Part shown: one piece after another, positions 51,325 through 51,366 of the stretch
Layout of the letters: each line of letters begins with the position of its first letter
Position numbering within the stretch: position 1 is the stretch's first letter
Origin: an uncultured Flammeovirgaceae bacterium
Lineage (GTDB): Bacteria > Bacteroidota > Bacteroidia > Cytophagales > Cyclobacteriaceae
Assembly (NCBI GenBank): GCA_937884755.1
Contig: CAKZYJ010000501.1
Span: 1-51,366, forward strand
Reading direction: 5' to 3'
DNA: 51,366 nucleotides
The notes under the pieces: generated by a model
The model's input: the letters and a program-made list of their open reading frames with translations, nothing else
The model's database searches: none
Told to the model about the DNA's origin: nothing
Position numbers and translations under genes: made by a program

Positions 51325-51366
51325 TAAGATAAAGCAAGTCAAAAGGCTATAATTTTTTCAATACTC

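Noticed and set aside
1-51366. tRNA, rRNA or riboswitch genes
   Set aside because: No cloverleaf, rRNA or known aptamer consensus was recognised by eye; a covariance search was not possible.

Overview
The window reads as chromosomal DNA of a Bacteroidota, most likely order Cytophagales. The signs are a PorZ homologue with a type IX secretion C-terminal sorting domain, the Bacteroidota-restricted DUF4293 and DUF4296 proteins, an SDR-type threonine dehydrogenase paired with kbl, many SPI- and lipobox-bearing envelope proteins, little visible Shine-Dalgarno sequence, and TAnnTTTG-type -7 boxes. No rRNA, tRNA, CRISPR array or intact insertion sequence was seen. Family names come from motif recognition, not from database searches.

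Left part (1-12.5 kb): the 3' part of a glycoside hydrolase, several proteins known only from Bacteroidota, a YwqK-like repeat protein coupled to a DUF985 cupin, the divergent kbl/tdh pair that turns threonine into glycine and acetyl-CoA, htpG, and an LA_2272-type surface repeat protein. Three copies of a small GC-rich palindromic repeat lie between these genes.

Core housekeeping part (12.5-30 kb): DUF4293, an ECF sigma factor with a small anti-sigma-like partner running into gmk and yicC, a Gfo/Idh oxidoreductase plus DUF1080 lipoprotein operon facing the other way, a DUF4296 lipoprotein, the complete mreB-mreC-mreD-mrdA-rodA cell-shape operon, then tdk-porZ, an unknown lipoprotein and recO. 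A perfect 23-bp inverted repeat lies between tdk and the divergent gene.

Envelope and catabolic part (30-45 kb): a TPR lipoprotein, a GAF-PAS protein ending in a histidine-kinase dimerisation helix without an ATPase, a one-nucleotide-spaced nitrilase-sulfatase operon, a secreted CotH-like kinase followed 20 nt later by a Pycsar-effector-like membrane protein without a cyclase, a PafA-like alkaline phosphatase, a DUF481 barrel, an M28 peptidase and a CocE/NonD hydrolase.

Accessory part (45-49 kb): a visibly more A+T-rich block holds a promoter, a DUF5343 gene broken by an internal deletion and frameshift, an intact Swt1-type HEPN protein overlapping it by ATGA, and a DUF6364-PIN toxin-antitoxin pair. 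A Crp/Fnr regulator with a small outer-membrane protein, a pair of REP-like hairpins, an unknown 203-residue protein and an S9 prolyl oligopeptidase-type enzyme follow. The DUF5343-HEPN module and the CotH/PycTM-like pair are the best candidates for little-described biology.
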